64,000 nt of DNA from the NCBI GenBank assembly GCA_965237785.1, contig OZ250159.1, positions 3,720,001-3,784,000 of the forward strand, read 5' to 3'. The notes under the pieces are model-generated. The model saw only the letters and a program-made list of their open reading frames with translations. It had not been told where the DNA came from and did not search any database. The translations under genes were made by a program, and so were the position numbers. Below, in pieces: positions 18,548 to 26,656 of this stretch; positions within the stretch are counted from its first letter, which is position 1; every line of letters begins with the position of its first letter. This stretch comes from UBA6522 sp965237785. Its GTDB lineage: Bacteria > Pseudomonadota > Gammaproteobacteria > Steroidobacterales > Rariloculaceae.

Positions 18548-19348
18548 TCAGTCCCTCCACCGCAATGTCTGGAACCAATAACCGTGCAACGTCGGCAGCC
18601 AGGTATCGGATTCCCGCGCCGTAATCCACGCGTTGAGGAAGTTGACGAAGTCCGGATCGCCCTTGGCGACAGCGAACCCGGCCGGCGTGGGCAGCAGCGG
18701 TTCCGGCACCGGAACGTCGATCGTGGAGGGGTTTTCGAGGGCCAGAAATGTCGGTATGGGCTGGTTTTCCAGATAGGCGTCCACATCGCCCGCGATCAAC
18801 GCGGCACTGGCGGTCTCGGCGTCCTCGTAGAGTTCAAGCTCCGCCCGGGGAAAAATACGTCTGGCCAGTTCCTCGGCTGCCGAGTCAGGGACGGCGGCGA
18901 TCGTGAAAACGGAATCATTGAGATCGTCGAGACTCGTTACGTTTGCGGTGTTTTCGAGATTGGTCGCCAGCGTCGTGCCGCTGGTCGCATAAGGCTGGCT
19001 GAAATTGACGTGCAGCGCCCGTTTCGGAGTGATTGAAAGCCCGGCGGCGATGACGTCGACCTCCCCCGCTTCGAGCCCGCGAATGATACGGTCCCACGGG
19101 TAGACGCTGAACTCCACCTGGACCTGCATATCCTCGGCCAACTTTCTGGCGACGTCGATTTCGAAACCGATCAATTCACCGGACGAATCGCGCATGGCCC
19201 ACGGCGTAAACAGCGCTACACCCACTCGCAGCGTACCGTAGTTCAATACCTCCTGAAGCGGTCGGCCCGAGGCCGACGAGCCGAACAGGCCGGTTACCAC
19301 CGAGAGGACCGATAGCATGCATATTCTGAATGTCTGGCGATTACTCAT
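18548..19348 (-). CDS. family 3 solute-binding protein (amino-acid-binding type)
   Basis: A 266-residue exported protein of the periplasmic binding-protein family 3. A signal peptide (FRICMLSVLSVVTGLFGSSASG) is followed by GTLRVGVALFTPWAM and the signature GFEIDVARKLAEDM. Asp and Arg in positions that bind the ligand's amino and carboxyl groups are suggested by GEVDVIAAGLSITPKR. The start at 19348 is chosen for the signal peptide; the frame extends to 19432 through a direct repeat. No permease or ATPase gene is nearby, so it is an orphan receptor whose transporter lies elsewhere or it serves a sensing role. Confidence 0.82.
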   Translation of the reverse strand: MSNRQTFRICMLSVLSVVTGLFGSSASGRPLQEVLNYGTLRVGVALFTPWAMRDSSGELIGFEIDVARKLAEDMQVQVEFSVYPWDRIIRGLEAGEVDVIAAGLSITPKRALHVNFSQPYATSGTTLATNLENTANVTSLDDLNDSVFTIAAVPDSAAEELARRIFPRAELELYEDAETASAALIAGDVDAYLENQPIPTFLALENPSTIDVPVPEPLLPTPAGFAVAKGDPDFVNFLNAWITARESDTWLPTLHGYWFQTLRWRD

Positions 19349-19373
19349 CGGCGGTCGTTGCGGCACGCTCCAT

Positions 19374-19462
19374 TGTTTGTCCCCGCGCGCGAAGCGGTTA
19401 CTTGTACAAGCCAGTAAAGATTCTCGAATCACGATGTTTGTCCCCGCGCGCGAAGCGGTTAC
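19374..19462. repeat. two 28-bp direct repeats with a 33-bp spacer, CRISPR-like
   Basis: Identical 28-bp copies at 19374-19401 and 19435-19462 (beginning TGTTTGTCCCC and ending GCGGTTAC) flank a unique 33-bp segment. The repeat has a short CCGC/GCGG stem. Repeat and spacer sizes match type I CRISPR arrays, but there are only two copies and no cas gene in the window. It lies upstream of the solute-binding protein start and 48 bp before the endonuclease V gene. A simple local duplication is an equal alternative. Confidence 0.35.
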
Positions 19463-19510
19463 GCTGGTGAATTGTCGGCAAACCCGGGCACAGTGAAATC
19501 ATAGCGCGTT

Positions 19511-20167
19511 ATGACCCTTTCTCACACGTGGGATCTGACGCCCGCAGAGGCGCGGGAACTCCAGGAGCGGTTGTGCGGCGAGGTGGTGCACGAAAACCTG
19601 ATGCCCGAGACCCCGGATCGGGTCGCAGGCATCGACATCGGCTTCGAGGACAATGGCGCGGTGACGCGGGCCGCGGCCGTGGTCCTGAGCTATCCCACGC
19701 TTGACGTGCTGGAGACGGCCATCGCCCGCCGGCCGACCCGGTTTCCGTACGTGCCGGGGCTGCTGTCGTTCCGGGAGTGCCCGGCCGCCCTGGCCGCGCT
19801 GGATAGGCTGACGACGTCGGCGGACGTCCTGGTGTGCGACGGTCAGGGGTACGCGCACCCGCGCCGGTTCGGGCTGGCCTGCCACATGGGCGTGCTCACC
19901 GGCCTGCCCAGCGTCGGTGTCGCGAAGTCACGGTTGATCGGCGAGCACGAACCGGTCCCCGTTGCGAAAGGCGGGTGGGTGCCGTTACGTGATGGCGGCG
20001 AGACCATTGGGGCGGTATTGCGTACCCGCGCAGGGGTTCGGCCCGTCTACGTTTCGGTGGGGCACCGGACGACGCTGGCAACGGCCGTGAACCTCGTACT
20101 GGGCCTGACGCCTCGCTATCGGTTGCCCGAGACCACCCGCCAGGCCCACCGACTCGCATCGGGTTAG
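19511..20167 (+). CDS. nfi: endonuclease V
   Basis: Cuts DNA at the second phosphodiester bond 3' to deoxyinosine, starting repair of deaminated adenine. It has 218 residues, the usual size. The family motifs are clear: AGIDIGFED with the catalytic Asp, PYVPGLLSFRE (wedge and catalytic Glu) and VCDGQGYAHPRRFGLA with another catalytic Asp. The C-terminal GHRTTLATAVNLVLG is also conserved. It is divergent from the solute-binding protein gene. Confidence 0.95.
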   Translation: MTLSHTWDLTPAEARELQERLCGEVVHENLMPETPDRVAGIDIGFEDNGAVTRAAAVVLSYPTLDVLETAIARRPTRFPYVPGLLSFRECPAALAALDRLTTSADVLVCDGQGYAHPRRFGLACHMGVLTGLPSVGVAKSRLIGEHEPVPVAKGGWVPLRDGGETIGAVLRTRAGVRPVYVSVGHRTTLATAVNLVLGLTPRYRLPETTRQAHRLASG

Positions 20168-20222
20168 CGCGCCTCCGCAGCGCCTCGACGCCATCACGGT
20201 GAACATAGGTGCGATTTGCGGG

Positions 20223-20399
20223 CTAGAGATCCGGATCGGTCCTGGCGCTCTGCTCGCGAGCCGTTTCCTTGCTGCTCTCGGCTTCCTCGCGGAGCGCATT
20301 CCTGGATTGCATACGCTCCGTGGACCTGGACTTGCGGTGAGCTCCTCCCTTGCGCAGGAGCGGCGAGCGGGCAACGGGATTGCGGGTTTTTTTGGCCAT
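20223..20399 (-). CDS. small basic protein, hypothetical
   Basis: A 58-residue open frame beginning MAKKTRNPVARSPLLRKGG, very rich in Arg, Lys and Ser in its first half and acidic near its end. A GTG at 20408 is an alternative start, closer to a GGAG. It sits between nfi and ttcA on the opposite strand. The composition looks like the short conserved basic proteins found near housekeeping genes in proteobacteria, but I cannot name a family. It may be a chance frame. Confidence 0.4.
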   Translation of the reverse strand: MAKKTRNPVARSPLLRKGGAHRKSRSTERMQSRNALREEAESSKETAREQSARTDPDL

Positions 20400-20542
20400 T
20401 CCGGACACAATGCTCCGCCGCGGGCAGCGGCCTGGACCTCGCCGTCATCATAACGCGTTTGCATTTGAAATCGGCGGCTCGCTGTCCGAACCATCGGTTA
20501 TGATCCGCCTCTGCCCGCTCGAACCGGAAGGGGATACAGCAT

Positions 20543-21394
20543 ATGAAAGCAGCGCTCGATTTCGGGCTCGCGACGGCTCGTCCAGGCGTTGCCGCCGCGG
20601 AGCCGCGAAAGAAACTGGCAGCGAGGCTACGCGGCCAGGTGGGCAAGGCGATCGCCGACTACGGCATGATCGAGGCCGGCGACCGCGTCATGGTTTGCGT
20701 CTCCGGCGGCAAGGACTCCTACACGCTGCTCGATATGCTGCTTGCCCTGCAACGTCGCGCACCGGTGGATTTCGAACTGGTGGCCGTCAACCTCGACCAG
20801 AAGCAGCCGGGGTTCCCCGAGGATGTGCTCCCCGACTACCTGGACACCCTCGGAGTCGACTACCGGATCGTCGAGGAAGATACGTATTCGGTGGTGACCC
20901 AGGTGGTCGCCGCGGGCAAGACGCTGTGCGGGCTCTGTTCGCGATTGCGCCGCGGTATCCTCTATCGCGTCGCCGACGAACTCGGCGCCACCAGGATTGC
21001 CCTGGGTCACCACCGCGAGGATGTGGTCGAAACCTTGTTCCTCAACATGTTTTACGGCGCGGCGCTCAAGGCGATGCCGCCGAAACTCCTGAGCGACGAC
21101 GGCCGCCACGTCGTGATCCGGCCGCTGGTCTGTTGCCGGGAGGCGGACATCGCCCGTTACGCCGAGTTGCGGCGGTTTCCGATCATTCCGTGCAACCTGT
21201 GCGGCTCCCAGGAGAACCTGAAGCGCAGGCAGATCAAGGCGATGCTGGCCACTTGGGAAATCGAGGATCCGGGTCGGACCGAGCGATTGTTCCGCAGTCT
21301 GCGCAACATCACTCCATCCCACCTGGCGGATACGAATCAGTACGATTTCCGATCCCTGGCGGCGACGAGACCGGCTGTCGATCGCGCGGAATAA
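20543..21394 (+). CDS. ttcA: tRNA 2-thiocytidine(32) synthetase TtcA
   Basis: Thiolates cytidine 32 of certain tRNAs, using ATP and an iron-sulfur cluster. The PP-loop reads VSGGKDSYTLLD. The cluster cysteines lie in LCGLCSRLRRG and PCNLCGSQENLKR, and GHHREDVVETLFLN is the family hallmark. It has 283 residues, with an N-terminal extension before KLAARLRGQVGKAI that is a little longer than usual. An unannotated gap of 143 bp, with no clear promoter, separates it from the small minus-strand frame. Confidence 0.95.
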   Translation: MKAALDFGLATARPGVAAAEPRKKLAARLRGQVGKAIADYGMIEAGDRVMVCVSGGKDSYTLLDMLLALQRRAPVDFELVAVNLDQKQPGFPEDVLPDYLDTLGVDYRIVEEDTYSVVTQVVAAGKTLCGLCSRLRRGILYRVADELGATRIALGHHREDVVETLFLNMFYGAALKAMPPKLLSDDGRHVVIRPLVCCREADIARYAELRRFPIIPCNLCGSQENLKRRQIKAMLATWEIEDPGRTERLFRSLRNITPSHLADTNQYDFRSLAATRPAVDRAE

Positions 21395-21441
21395 TCTGAA
21401 TTTCGCGGCAGCCGAGGAGAGCGGCCGGAGCGCGGTTCGAG

Positions 21442-22296
21442 CTATCGTGCATCCTCATCGGCGATGGTGTTGCGTAGCATACCCACGCCGCGAATATCGA
21501 TCTCGACCACATCGCCGGGCTTCATCCAGATCGGTGGCTTGCGCACTCGCCCGACACCGCCCGGCGTACCCGTGACGATCACGTCGCCCGGCTCGAGCGG
21601 CGTCCATATCGAGCAATACTCGATGAGGCTCGGCACGTCGAAACAAAGATCGCTCACCGGGGCGTCCTGCAGAACCTCGCCGTTGAGAAGGGTTCGAAGA
21701 TGGAAGGCGGCAGGATCGGGCTGCTCGTCGCGGGTCACCATCCAGGGCCCCAGCGAGCCGCTCTGGAAGAAGTTCTTGCCGGCGGTGAACTGAATGCTGT
21801 GGAATTGGAAGTCGCGGATACTGCCTTCGTTGCAACACGTGTAGCCGGCTACGTAGTCCAGGGCTTGCTCTCGGGACACGTGCCAGGCGCGCTTGCCCAT
21901 GATCACCGCGAGCTCGCCCTCGTAGTCGAAGTCCGTTGAAACCCGCGGGCGGATCATGGGGCGGCCGTGGCCGACAAAGCTGTCGGCGAAGCGGGTAAAG
22001 AGCACCGGGTGGTGCGGCATATCGCGGCCGGTTTCCTTGATGTGGCCCATGTAGTTGATGCCCACGCAAAGGACTTTGGAAGCGTTGGGGATAACCGGCA
22101 GATAGCCAATATCGTCCGCGGAGAAATCCGCGGCAAGGCCCGAGAGTTCCTCAAGCCGCCCGAGCGCGCCCTGCCGCAAGACGTCCCGCAGGTCGGAAAA
22201 CCGCCCGCCGAGCCGGGCACCCGCGTCGATGATCCCGCCGTCGGTCGCCAGGCCGAAGCCGGCGGTTCCATCGTGCTCAAAACTGGCTACGCGCAT
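21442..22296 (-). CDS. fumarylacetoacetate hydrolase (FAH) family protein
   Basis: A 284-residue enzyme of the FAH superfamily, which cleaves or decarboxylates beta-keto acids with a divalent metal. The metal triad is visible in FDYEGELAVIMGK (two Glu) with a later Asp. GYTCCNEGSIRDFQ, GSLGPWMVTRDE and VIVTGTPGGVG are also family features. The likely reaction is hydrolysis of an acylpyruvate or opening of an aromatic-catabolism intermediate. Its neighbours (ttcA, thrS) give no pathway clue. Confidence 0.88.
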   Translation of the reverse strand: MRVASFEHDGTAGFGLATDGGIIDAGARLGGRFSDLRDVLRQGALGRLEELSGLAADFSADDIGYLPVIPNASKVLCVGINYMGHIKETGRDMPHHPVLFTRFADSFVGHGRPMIRPRVSTDFDYEGELAVIMGKRAWHVSREQALDYVAGYTCCNEGSIRDFQFHSIQFTAGKNFFQSGSLGPWMVTRDEQPDPAAFHLRTLLNGEVLQDAPVSDLCFDVPSLIEYCSIWTPLEPGDVIVTGTPGGVGRVRKPPIWMKPGDVVEIDIRGVGMLRNTIADEDAR

Positions 22297-22335
22297 GGCC
22301 GTTCCTTTTCCTGCCGGGAGTCGGTGCCCGGAGCG

Positions 22336-24249
22336 TTAGCTGCGAGAGAGTGATTCCTGCGCGAGCGTGCTCGCGGCCTCGGCCAAACCCATGACCTTTT
22401 GCCGCTTGTCGCCGAGGCGCCGAATGGACACCGTACGTTGCTCCACTTCGCGCTTGCCGAGCGCAATGATCACGGGTGTCTTCATCACGCTGTGCTCGCG
22501 GACCTTGTAGTTGATTTTCTCGTTCCTGAGATCGGCCGTCGCCCGCAAACCGGCGCCGCGCAGCGTTTCGAGAACTTCGGCGGCGTAGGCATCGGCATCC
22601 GAGGTGATGGTGGCCACGACCACTTGGCGCGGCGCCAGCCAGAGCGGCAGATTGCCGGCGTAATGCTCGAGCAGAATGCCGATGAAGCGCTCCAGCGAAC
22701 CGAAAATGGCCCGGTGCAGGAGGACGGGCGTATGCCGGTCGCCGTCCTCGCCGATGTAGCTCGCGCCGAGACGATCGGGAAGATTCAAATCCACCTGCAA
22801 CGTGCCGCATTGCCATTCCCGGCCGATGGCGTCGTTGAGCACGAATTCGATCTTCGGCCCGTAGAATGCGCCCTCACCGGGATTGTGGGTGTAGTCCAGA
22901 CCGAGGTCGTTCATGGCCTGCTGCAACGCCGCTTCGGCACGGTCCCAGACGCGGTCGTCCCCGACGCGGCGCGGCGGCCGGTCGGCGACCTTGATCGTGA
23001 TATCCGTGAATCCCATGTCGCGGTAGATGCCGAGAAGCAGGTTGCATACCTCACCCGTCTCGGCGGTGATCTGGTCCTGCGTGCAGAAAATGTGCGCGTC
23101 GTCCTGGGTGAAGGCCCGGACCCGCATCAGGCCGTGCAGCGCGCCGGATGGCTCGTAGCGATGCACCTTGCCGAATTCGGAGAGCCGCAGGGGCAATTCC
23201 CGATAACTGCGCAGCGCATTCTTGAAAACCTGGACATGCCCCGGGCAGTTCATGGGTTTGATGGCCCACAACCGCTCGTCCTCGGTGCGGCACGTGAACA
23301 TGTTCTCGCCGAAAGTATCCCAATGCCCGGATGCCTCCCACAGGCCGCGGTCCATCAGCTCGGGGGTGTTGACTTCGTGATAGCCGGCCTCGGTCTGCCG
23401 GCGGCGCAGGTATTCAACCAGCGTCCGGAACAGCGTCCAGCCCCCGGCGTGCCAGAAAACCGCGCCCACGGCCTCGTCCTGAAAATGAAACAGGTCCATT
23501 TGCCTGCCCAGACGACGGTGGTCGCGCCGTTCGGCCTCCTCCAATCGGTGCAGGTATTGCCTCAGTTCCTTCTCGTTGGCCCAGGCGGTGCCGTAGATTC
23601 GCTGCAGCATTTCGTTGCGGGAATCGCCGCGCCAGTATGCGCCCGCCAGTTTGGTGAGCTTGAAGGCCCGGCCCAGGCGGCCGGTGGACGGCATATGCGG
23701 GCCGCGGCAAAGATCGACGAACTGCCCTTGCCGGTACAGGGTGACGTCCTCCTGCTCGGGAATCCCGGCGATGATTTCGGCCTTGTAGGCTTCGCCCCGA
23801 TCCCTGAAGAACTCCACTGCATCCGGCCGCGCCCAGACCTCTCGCGCGATCGACTCGTTGCGGCGGACGATGTCGTGCATGCGTGACTCGATGCGCTCCA
23901 GGTCCTCCGGGGTGAAGGCCTCGTCGCGGGCGAAATCGTAGTAGAAGCCGTTTTCGATGGCGGGCCCGATGGTGACCTGCGTTTCGGGGTACAGTTCCTT
24001 GACCGCCTCCGCCATGACATGCGCTGCGTCGTGGCGCAAGACTTCCAGTCCATCCGCCGAACTCCGCGTGATGATTTCGACGGCCGCGTCAGTCGCAATA
24101 TCCGCGCTCAGGTCCCGTAACTTGCCATCGACACGCACGGCAACGGCGGCCTTCGCCAGACCGGAGCCGATGGACTCGGCGACGCCAAGGCCGGTCACGG
24201 CTTCATTGAAGCGCTTCTTCGATCCGTCTGGCAGGGTGATTTCCGGCAT
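22336..24249 (-). CDS. thrS: threonyl-tRNA synthetase
   Basis: Charges tRNA-Thr. It has 637 residues, typical of the full bacterial enzyme. An N-terminal TGS domain (MPEITLPDGSKKRF onward), the editing domain with HDAAHVMAEAVKEL, and the class II catalytic core follow in order: MNCPGHVQVF with the zinc Cys, motif 2 RYEPSGALHGLMRVRAFTQD and motif 3 HRAIFGSLERF. The C-terminal anticodon-binding domain is present. The start at 24249 follows AGGA; a 16-residue upstream extension has no support. The usual downstream infC-rpmI-rplT genes are absent here. Confidence 0.97.
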   Translation of the reverse strand: MPEITLPDGSKKRFNEAVTGLGVAESIGSGLAKAAVAVRVDGKLRDLSADIATDAAVEIITRSSADGLEVLRHDAAHVMAEAVKELYPETQVTIGPAIENGFYYDFARDEAFTPEDLERIESRMHDIVRRNESIAREVWARPDAVEFFRDRGEAYKAEIIAGIPEQEDVTLYRQGQFVDLCRGPHMPSTGRLGRAFKLTKLAGAYWRGDSRNEMLQRIYGTAWANEKELRQYLHRLEEAERRDHRRLGRQMDLFHFQDEAVGAVFWHAGGWTLFRTLVEYLRRRQTEAGYHEVNTPELMDRGLWEASGHWDTFGENMFTCRTEDERLWAIKPMNCPGHVQVFKNALRSYRELPLRLSEFGKVHRYEPSGALHGLMRVRAFTQDDAHIFCTQDQITAETGEVCNLLLGIYRDMGFTDITIKVADRPPRRVGDDRVWDRAEAALQQAMNDLGLDYTHNPGEGAFYGPKIEFVLNDAIGREWQCGTLQVDLNLPDRLGASYIGEDGDRHTPVLLHRAIFGSLERFIGILLEHYAGNLPLWLAPRQVVVATITSDADAYAAEVLETLRGAGLRATADLRNEKINYKVREHSVMKTPVIIALGKREVEQRTVSIRRLGDKRQKVMGLAEAASTLAQESLSRS

Positions 24250-24376
24250 GTCAGTATCCTGTGCGACCCAGTCCGCTTGGGGCGCGCGGCCACGCATTGT
24301 ACGATATCAGTGCCGCTCTCGCCGCCGTGAAGATGTGGATTTCCCCGGCCGGCGAGGCATGACTCCAGGAAAAGAT

Positions 24377-25162
24377 ATGACGCCCATCGAGATACACATG
24401 TTTCCGTGCCTGCGGGATAACTACGGTTTTCTGATGCACGATTCCACGGCCGGGGTGACCGCCGCGGTGGATACGCCGGAAGTGGGGCCGATCCTCGCCG
24501 CGTTGCGCGACAAGGGCTGGCAGCTCACCCATATCCTGAACACGCATCATCACAACGACCATGCCGGTGGCAACCTGGCGATCAAGGAGGCCACGGGTTG
24601 TCGGATTATCGGCCCCCGCGCCGACGCGGCGAGGATCCCGGGTATCGACGCCCAGGTGGGGGAGGGCGACGAGTTTCTGCTGGGCGAGCATCCCGTGCGG
24701 GTCTACGACACGCCCGGCCATACTCGTGGCCACATTGTTTACTACCTTCCCGAGGACGGCGTTGCCTTCGTGGGGGATACGTTGTTCGCCATGGGGTGCG
24801 GGCGGCTGTTCGAGGGTACGCCGATGCAGATGTGGTCATCGTTGCAGAAGCTCATGAGGTGGCCGGACGACACCCGGGTCTATTGCGCCCACGAGTACAC
24901 CCAGGCCAACGCCCGCTTCGCGCTCAGCGTGGAACCGGGGAACGAGGCGCTGTCCCGGCGCGCGCGGGAGGTGGATGCGCAGCGCGCGGCCCACGTGCCC
25001 ACGGTTCCCACGACCATGGGCATCGAAAAGGCCACCAATCCCTTCCTCAGGCCCGCCAGCCGCGAGATTCGCGCTACGGTCGGACTAGCCGATTCGGGCT
25101 CGGGGGAAGCTGGCCTGGTCGAGGTATTCGCTCGCACGCGAGCGCTGAAGGACCGGTTTTAG
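24377..25162 (+). CDS. gloB: hydroxyacylglutathione hydrolase (glyoxalase II)
   Basis: Hydrolyses S-lactoylglutathione to lactate and glutathione in methylglyoxal detoxification. It has 261 residues. The di-metal motif is NTHHHNDHAGG, followed by YDTPGHTRGHIVYY and FVGDTLFAMGCGRLFEG. The C-terminal glutathione-binding region has YCAHEYTQANARFA. The ATG at 24377 follows AGGA by 6 bp; an ATG at 24359 and a frame far upstream are not supported. It is divergent from thrS with 127 bp between. Confidence 0.94.
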   Translation: MTPIEIHMFPCLRDNYGFLMHDSTAGVTAAVDTPEVGPILAALRDKGWQLTHILNTHHHNDHAGGNLAIKEATGCRIIGPRADAARIPGIDAQVGEGDEFLLGEHPVRVYDTPGHTRGHIVYYLPEDGVAFVGDTLFAMGCGRLFEGTPMQMWSSLQKLMRWPDDTRVYCAHEYTQANARFALSVEPGNEALSRRAREVDAQRAAHVPTVPTTMGIEKATNPFLRPASREIRATVGLADSGSGEAGLVEVFARTRALKDRF

Positions 25163-25201
25163 CCCCGGGTTTTCGGGCCGGCCCCATCGCTCACAAATGT
25201 T

Positions 25202-25238
25202 CGCCGCGAGGGCGCGGCGGCGCCGCGCCCTCGCGGCG
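25202..25238. terminator. 17-bp perfect GC-rich hairpin between convergent genes
   Basis: Arms 25202-25218 and 25222-25238 are exact complements around a 3-base loop. The stem is nearly all G and C. It lies between the ends of gloB and the VapC-like gene, the place for a bidirectional terminator, though neither flank has a T tract. Confidence 0.6.
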
Positions 25239-25272
25239 GTCAGCGCTCCCGGGCCTGGCCAATACCCGGCGC

Positions 25273-25701
25273 TCAAATTACGCAATAGTGCTGGTCGCCC
25301 GCTCCCTGGACCGCCCTGGGCGGGATGCGCGCGTCAAAAGTCACGAACCGGCCCCGCCGCTTGACCGCCAGAGCCAACAGATAGATATCAGTGATCTGCT
25401 TTGGACCGATATACTGACTCCAGTCGGTGATCTCGGGGCTCAGAAGGCTGATCTCGTCGGGCCAGAATCGGTGATGGTCGGTAGCGGCAGCCTCACTCAG
25501 GCGTTGGGCAACGAGGGGCGGCGGGACGCTATTGGGGTACCCTGGCTGCGCCATGATCCTGATGCATCCGTTCTGGGTGATGGGACAGGTTGCCCACCCG
25601 TGCCGGATATTTTCGCTCATCCAATGCCTGGCGGTCTCGTGGTGCAGATGTTCGGCATCCAGCAACGCGATCAGCACATTCACATCCAGCAGCGCGCGCA
25701 T
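25273..25701 (-). CDS. PIN-domain toxin, VapC type
   Basis: A 142-residue PIN-domain ribonuclease. The N-terminal LLDVNVLIALLDAEH supplies the first catalytic Asp, and the C-terminal QITDIYLLALAVKRRGRFVTFD supplies the later acidic residues. Its ATG shares one base with the stop of the antitoxin gene, so translation is coupled. VapC toxins usually cut tRNA or rRNA; the target cannot be predicted. Confidence 0.85.
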   Translation of the reverse strand: MRALLDVNVLIALLDAEHLHHETARHWMSENIRHGWATCPITQNGCIRIMAQPGYPNSVPPPLVAQRLSEAAATDHHRFWPDEISLLSPEITDWSQYIGPKQITDIYLLALAVKRRGRFVTFDARIPPRAVQGAGDQHYCVI

Positions 25702-25955
25702 CAGTCGCCGGTTTCTTCGCGCAGCCGGTCGATCAGCTCATTGGTGACAACGCCGCCGCGTTTGGGGAATGGTCGGAAGCCGTACTCGACGGCAGGCTCG
25801 CCATCCTGAACACCCTGACTGCCCGGTCCGTTGCGCACCAGCGATTCCCGCAGCAGGCTCGAGACCACAGCGCCCGCGGATTTCGATTCGCGCCTCGCGA
25901 CCTCCTTGACTGCGAGGAGCAGATCATCGTCGATATTGAGAGTCGTCCGCATCAT
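25701..25955 (-). CDS. ribbon-helix-helix antitoxin, VapB type
   Basis: An 84-residue protein starting at one of two adjacent ATG codons (25955 or 25952). The first 40 residues (MRTTLNIDDDLLLAVKEVA, then ARRESKSAGAVVSSLLRESL) are a ribbon-helix-helix DNA-binding domain, and the C-terminal tail (YGFRPFPKRGGVV) would cap the toxin. It is expected to repress its own promoter in the 178-bp gap 25956-26133, where I see no clear -10 element. Confidence 0.85.
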   Translation of the reverse strand: MMRTTLNIDDDLLLAVKEVARRESKSAGAVVSSLLRESLVRNGPGSQGVQDGEPAVEYGFRPFPKRGGVVTNELIDRLREETGD

Positions 25956-26133
25956 GGATTCCAATCGAATGGCATTGGAAGATGATGCTAGCATTCATCG
26001 CATCACGCATCAATTTGTTCGTTTGTACGGCCGCTATCGGCCGGAAGCAGACATAGCCTCGGGCGTCTGCGTGGCACCAACGGCGCAACGCCAAACTACA
26101 GAACCGGAGCTAGATACGAGTTGCCCACTCAAC

Positions 26134-26580
26134 TCACAATTCGCCCTTGATAACCCACTGCTTGAGTCTGGCGTCGGTTGAAGCACAGGGAGCGAGTTCC
26201 AGAATGCGAGACATGAACGGCCCGGCAGCCTGACTCGCAGCTCCGGCCGCAACGCACAGGCCAGGGTCGCGCTCAGGCATGAATTCGGAGGCTTCTGCGT
26301 TGTAGATGAATAATTGCTCTGCCGAAGTCGAGGAGCAATCCAGCAAATCAAAGGAGACTCCGGCAGCAGCCGGTTCATGAAGCGTAGCGCACTTGCTGGG
26401 GAATTCCACCGAAGCGATCTGACGTGTTTCCTTGTCGTAGGCAAATTGCACGTCGCCGCCCTGAGGCTTGCAGGAATGCGTTTGCAGCTCCGGCGGTGCC
26501 GCTTCAGCCGAGAGCGCGATCAGCGATGCCGGAAGCAGGAGCGCAGAAAAAAATGTCCTGGTTGCACCGCCAATTGACAT
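26134..26580 (-). CDS. secreted hypothetical protein, possible lectin-like fold
   Basis: A 148-residue protein with a signal peptide (FFSALLLPASLIALSAEA). The mature part has five to six cysteines in pairs and a C-terminal LELAPCASTDARLKQWVI that resembles the QxW repeat of ricin-B lectin domains. LCVAAGAASQAAGPFM could be the preceding strand. The resemblance is short and may be chance. The ribosome site is weak. It follows 76 bp after the DUF6152 gene on the same strand. Confidence 0.5.
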   Translation of the reverse strand: MSIGGATRTFFSALLLPASLIALSAEAAPPELQTHSCKPQGGDVQFAYDKETRQIASVEFPSKCATLHEPAAAGVSFDLLDCSSTSAEQLFIYNAEASEFMPERDPGLCVAAGAASQAAGPFMSRILELAPCASTDARLKQWVIKGEL

Positions 26581-26656
26581 GTCAATGCGAAACGGCTGTT
26601 GCTCGATATATATTCTCCTCAGCGTGATTCAAGTTCGTGCTCTACGCCCAATCCGG

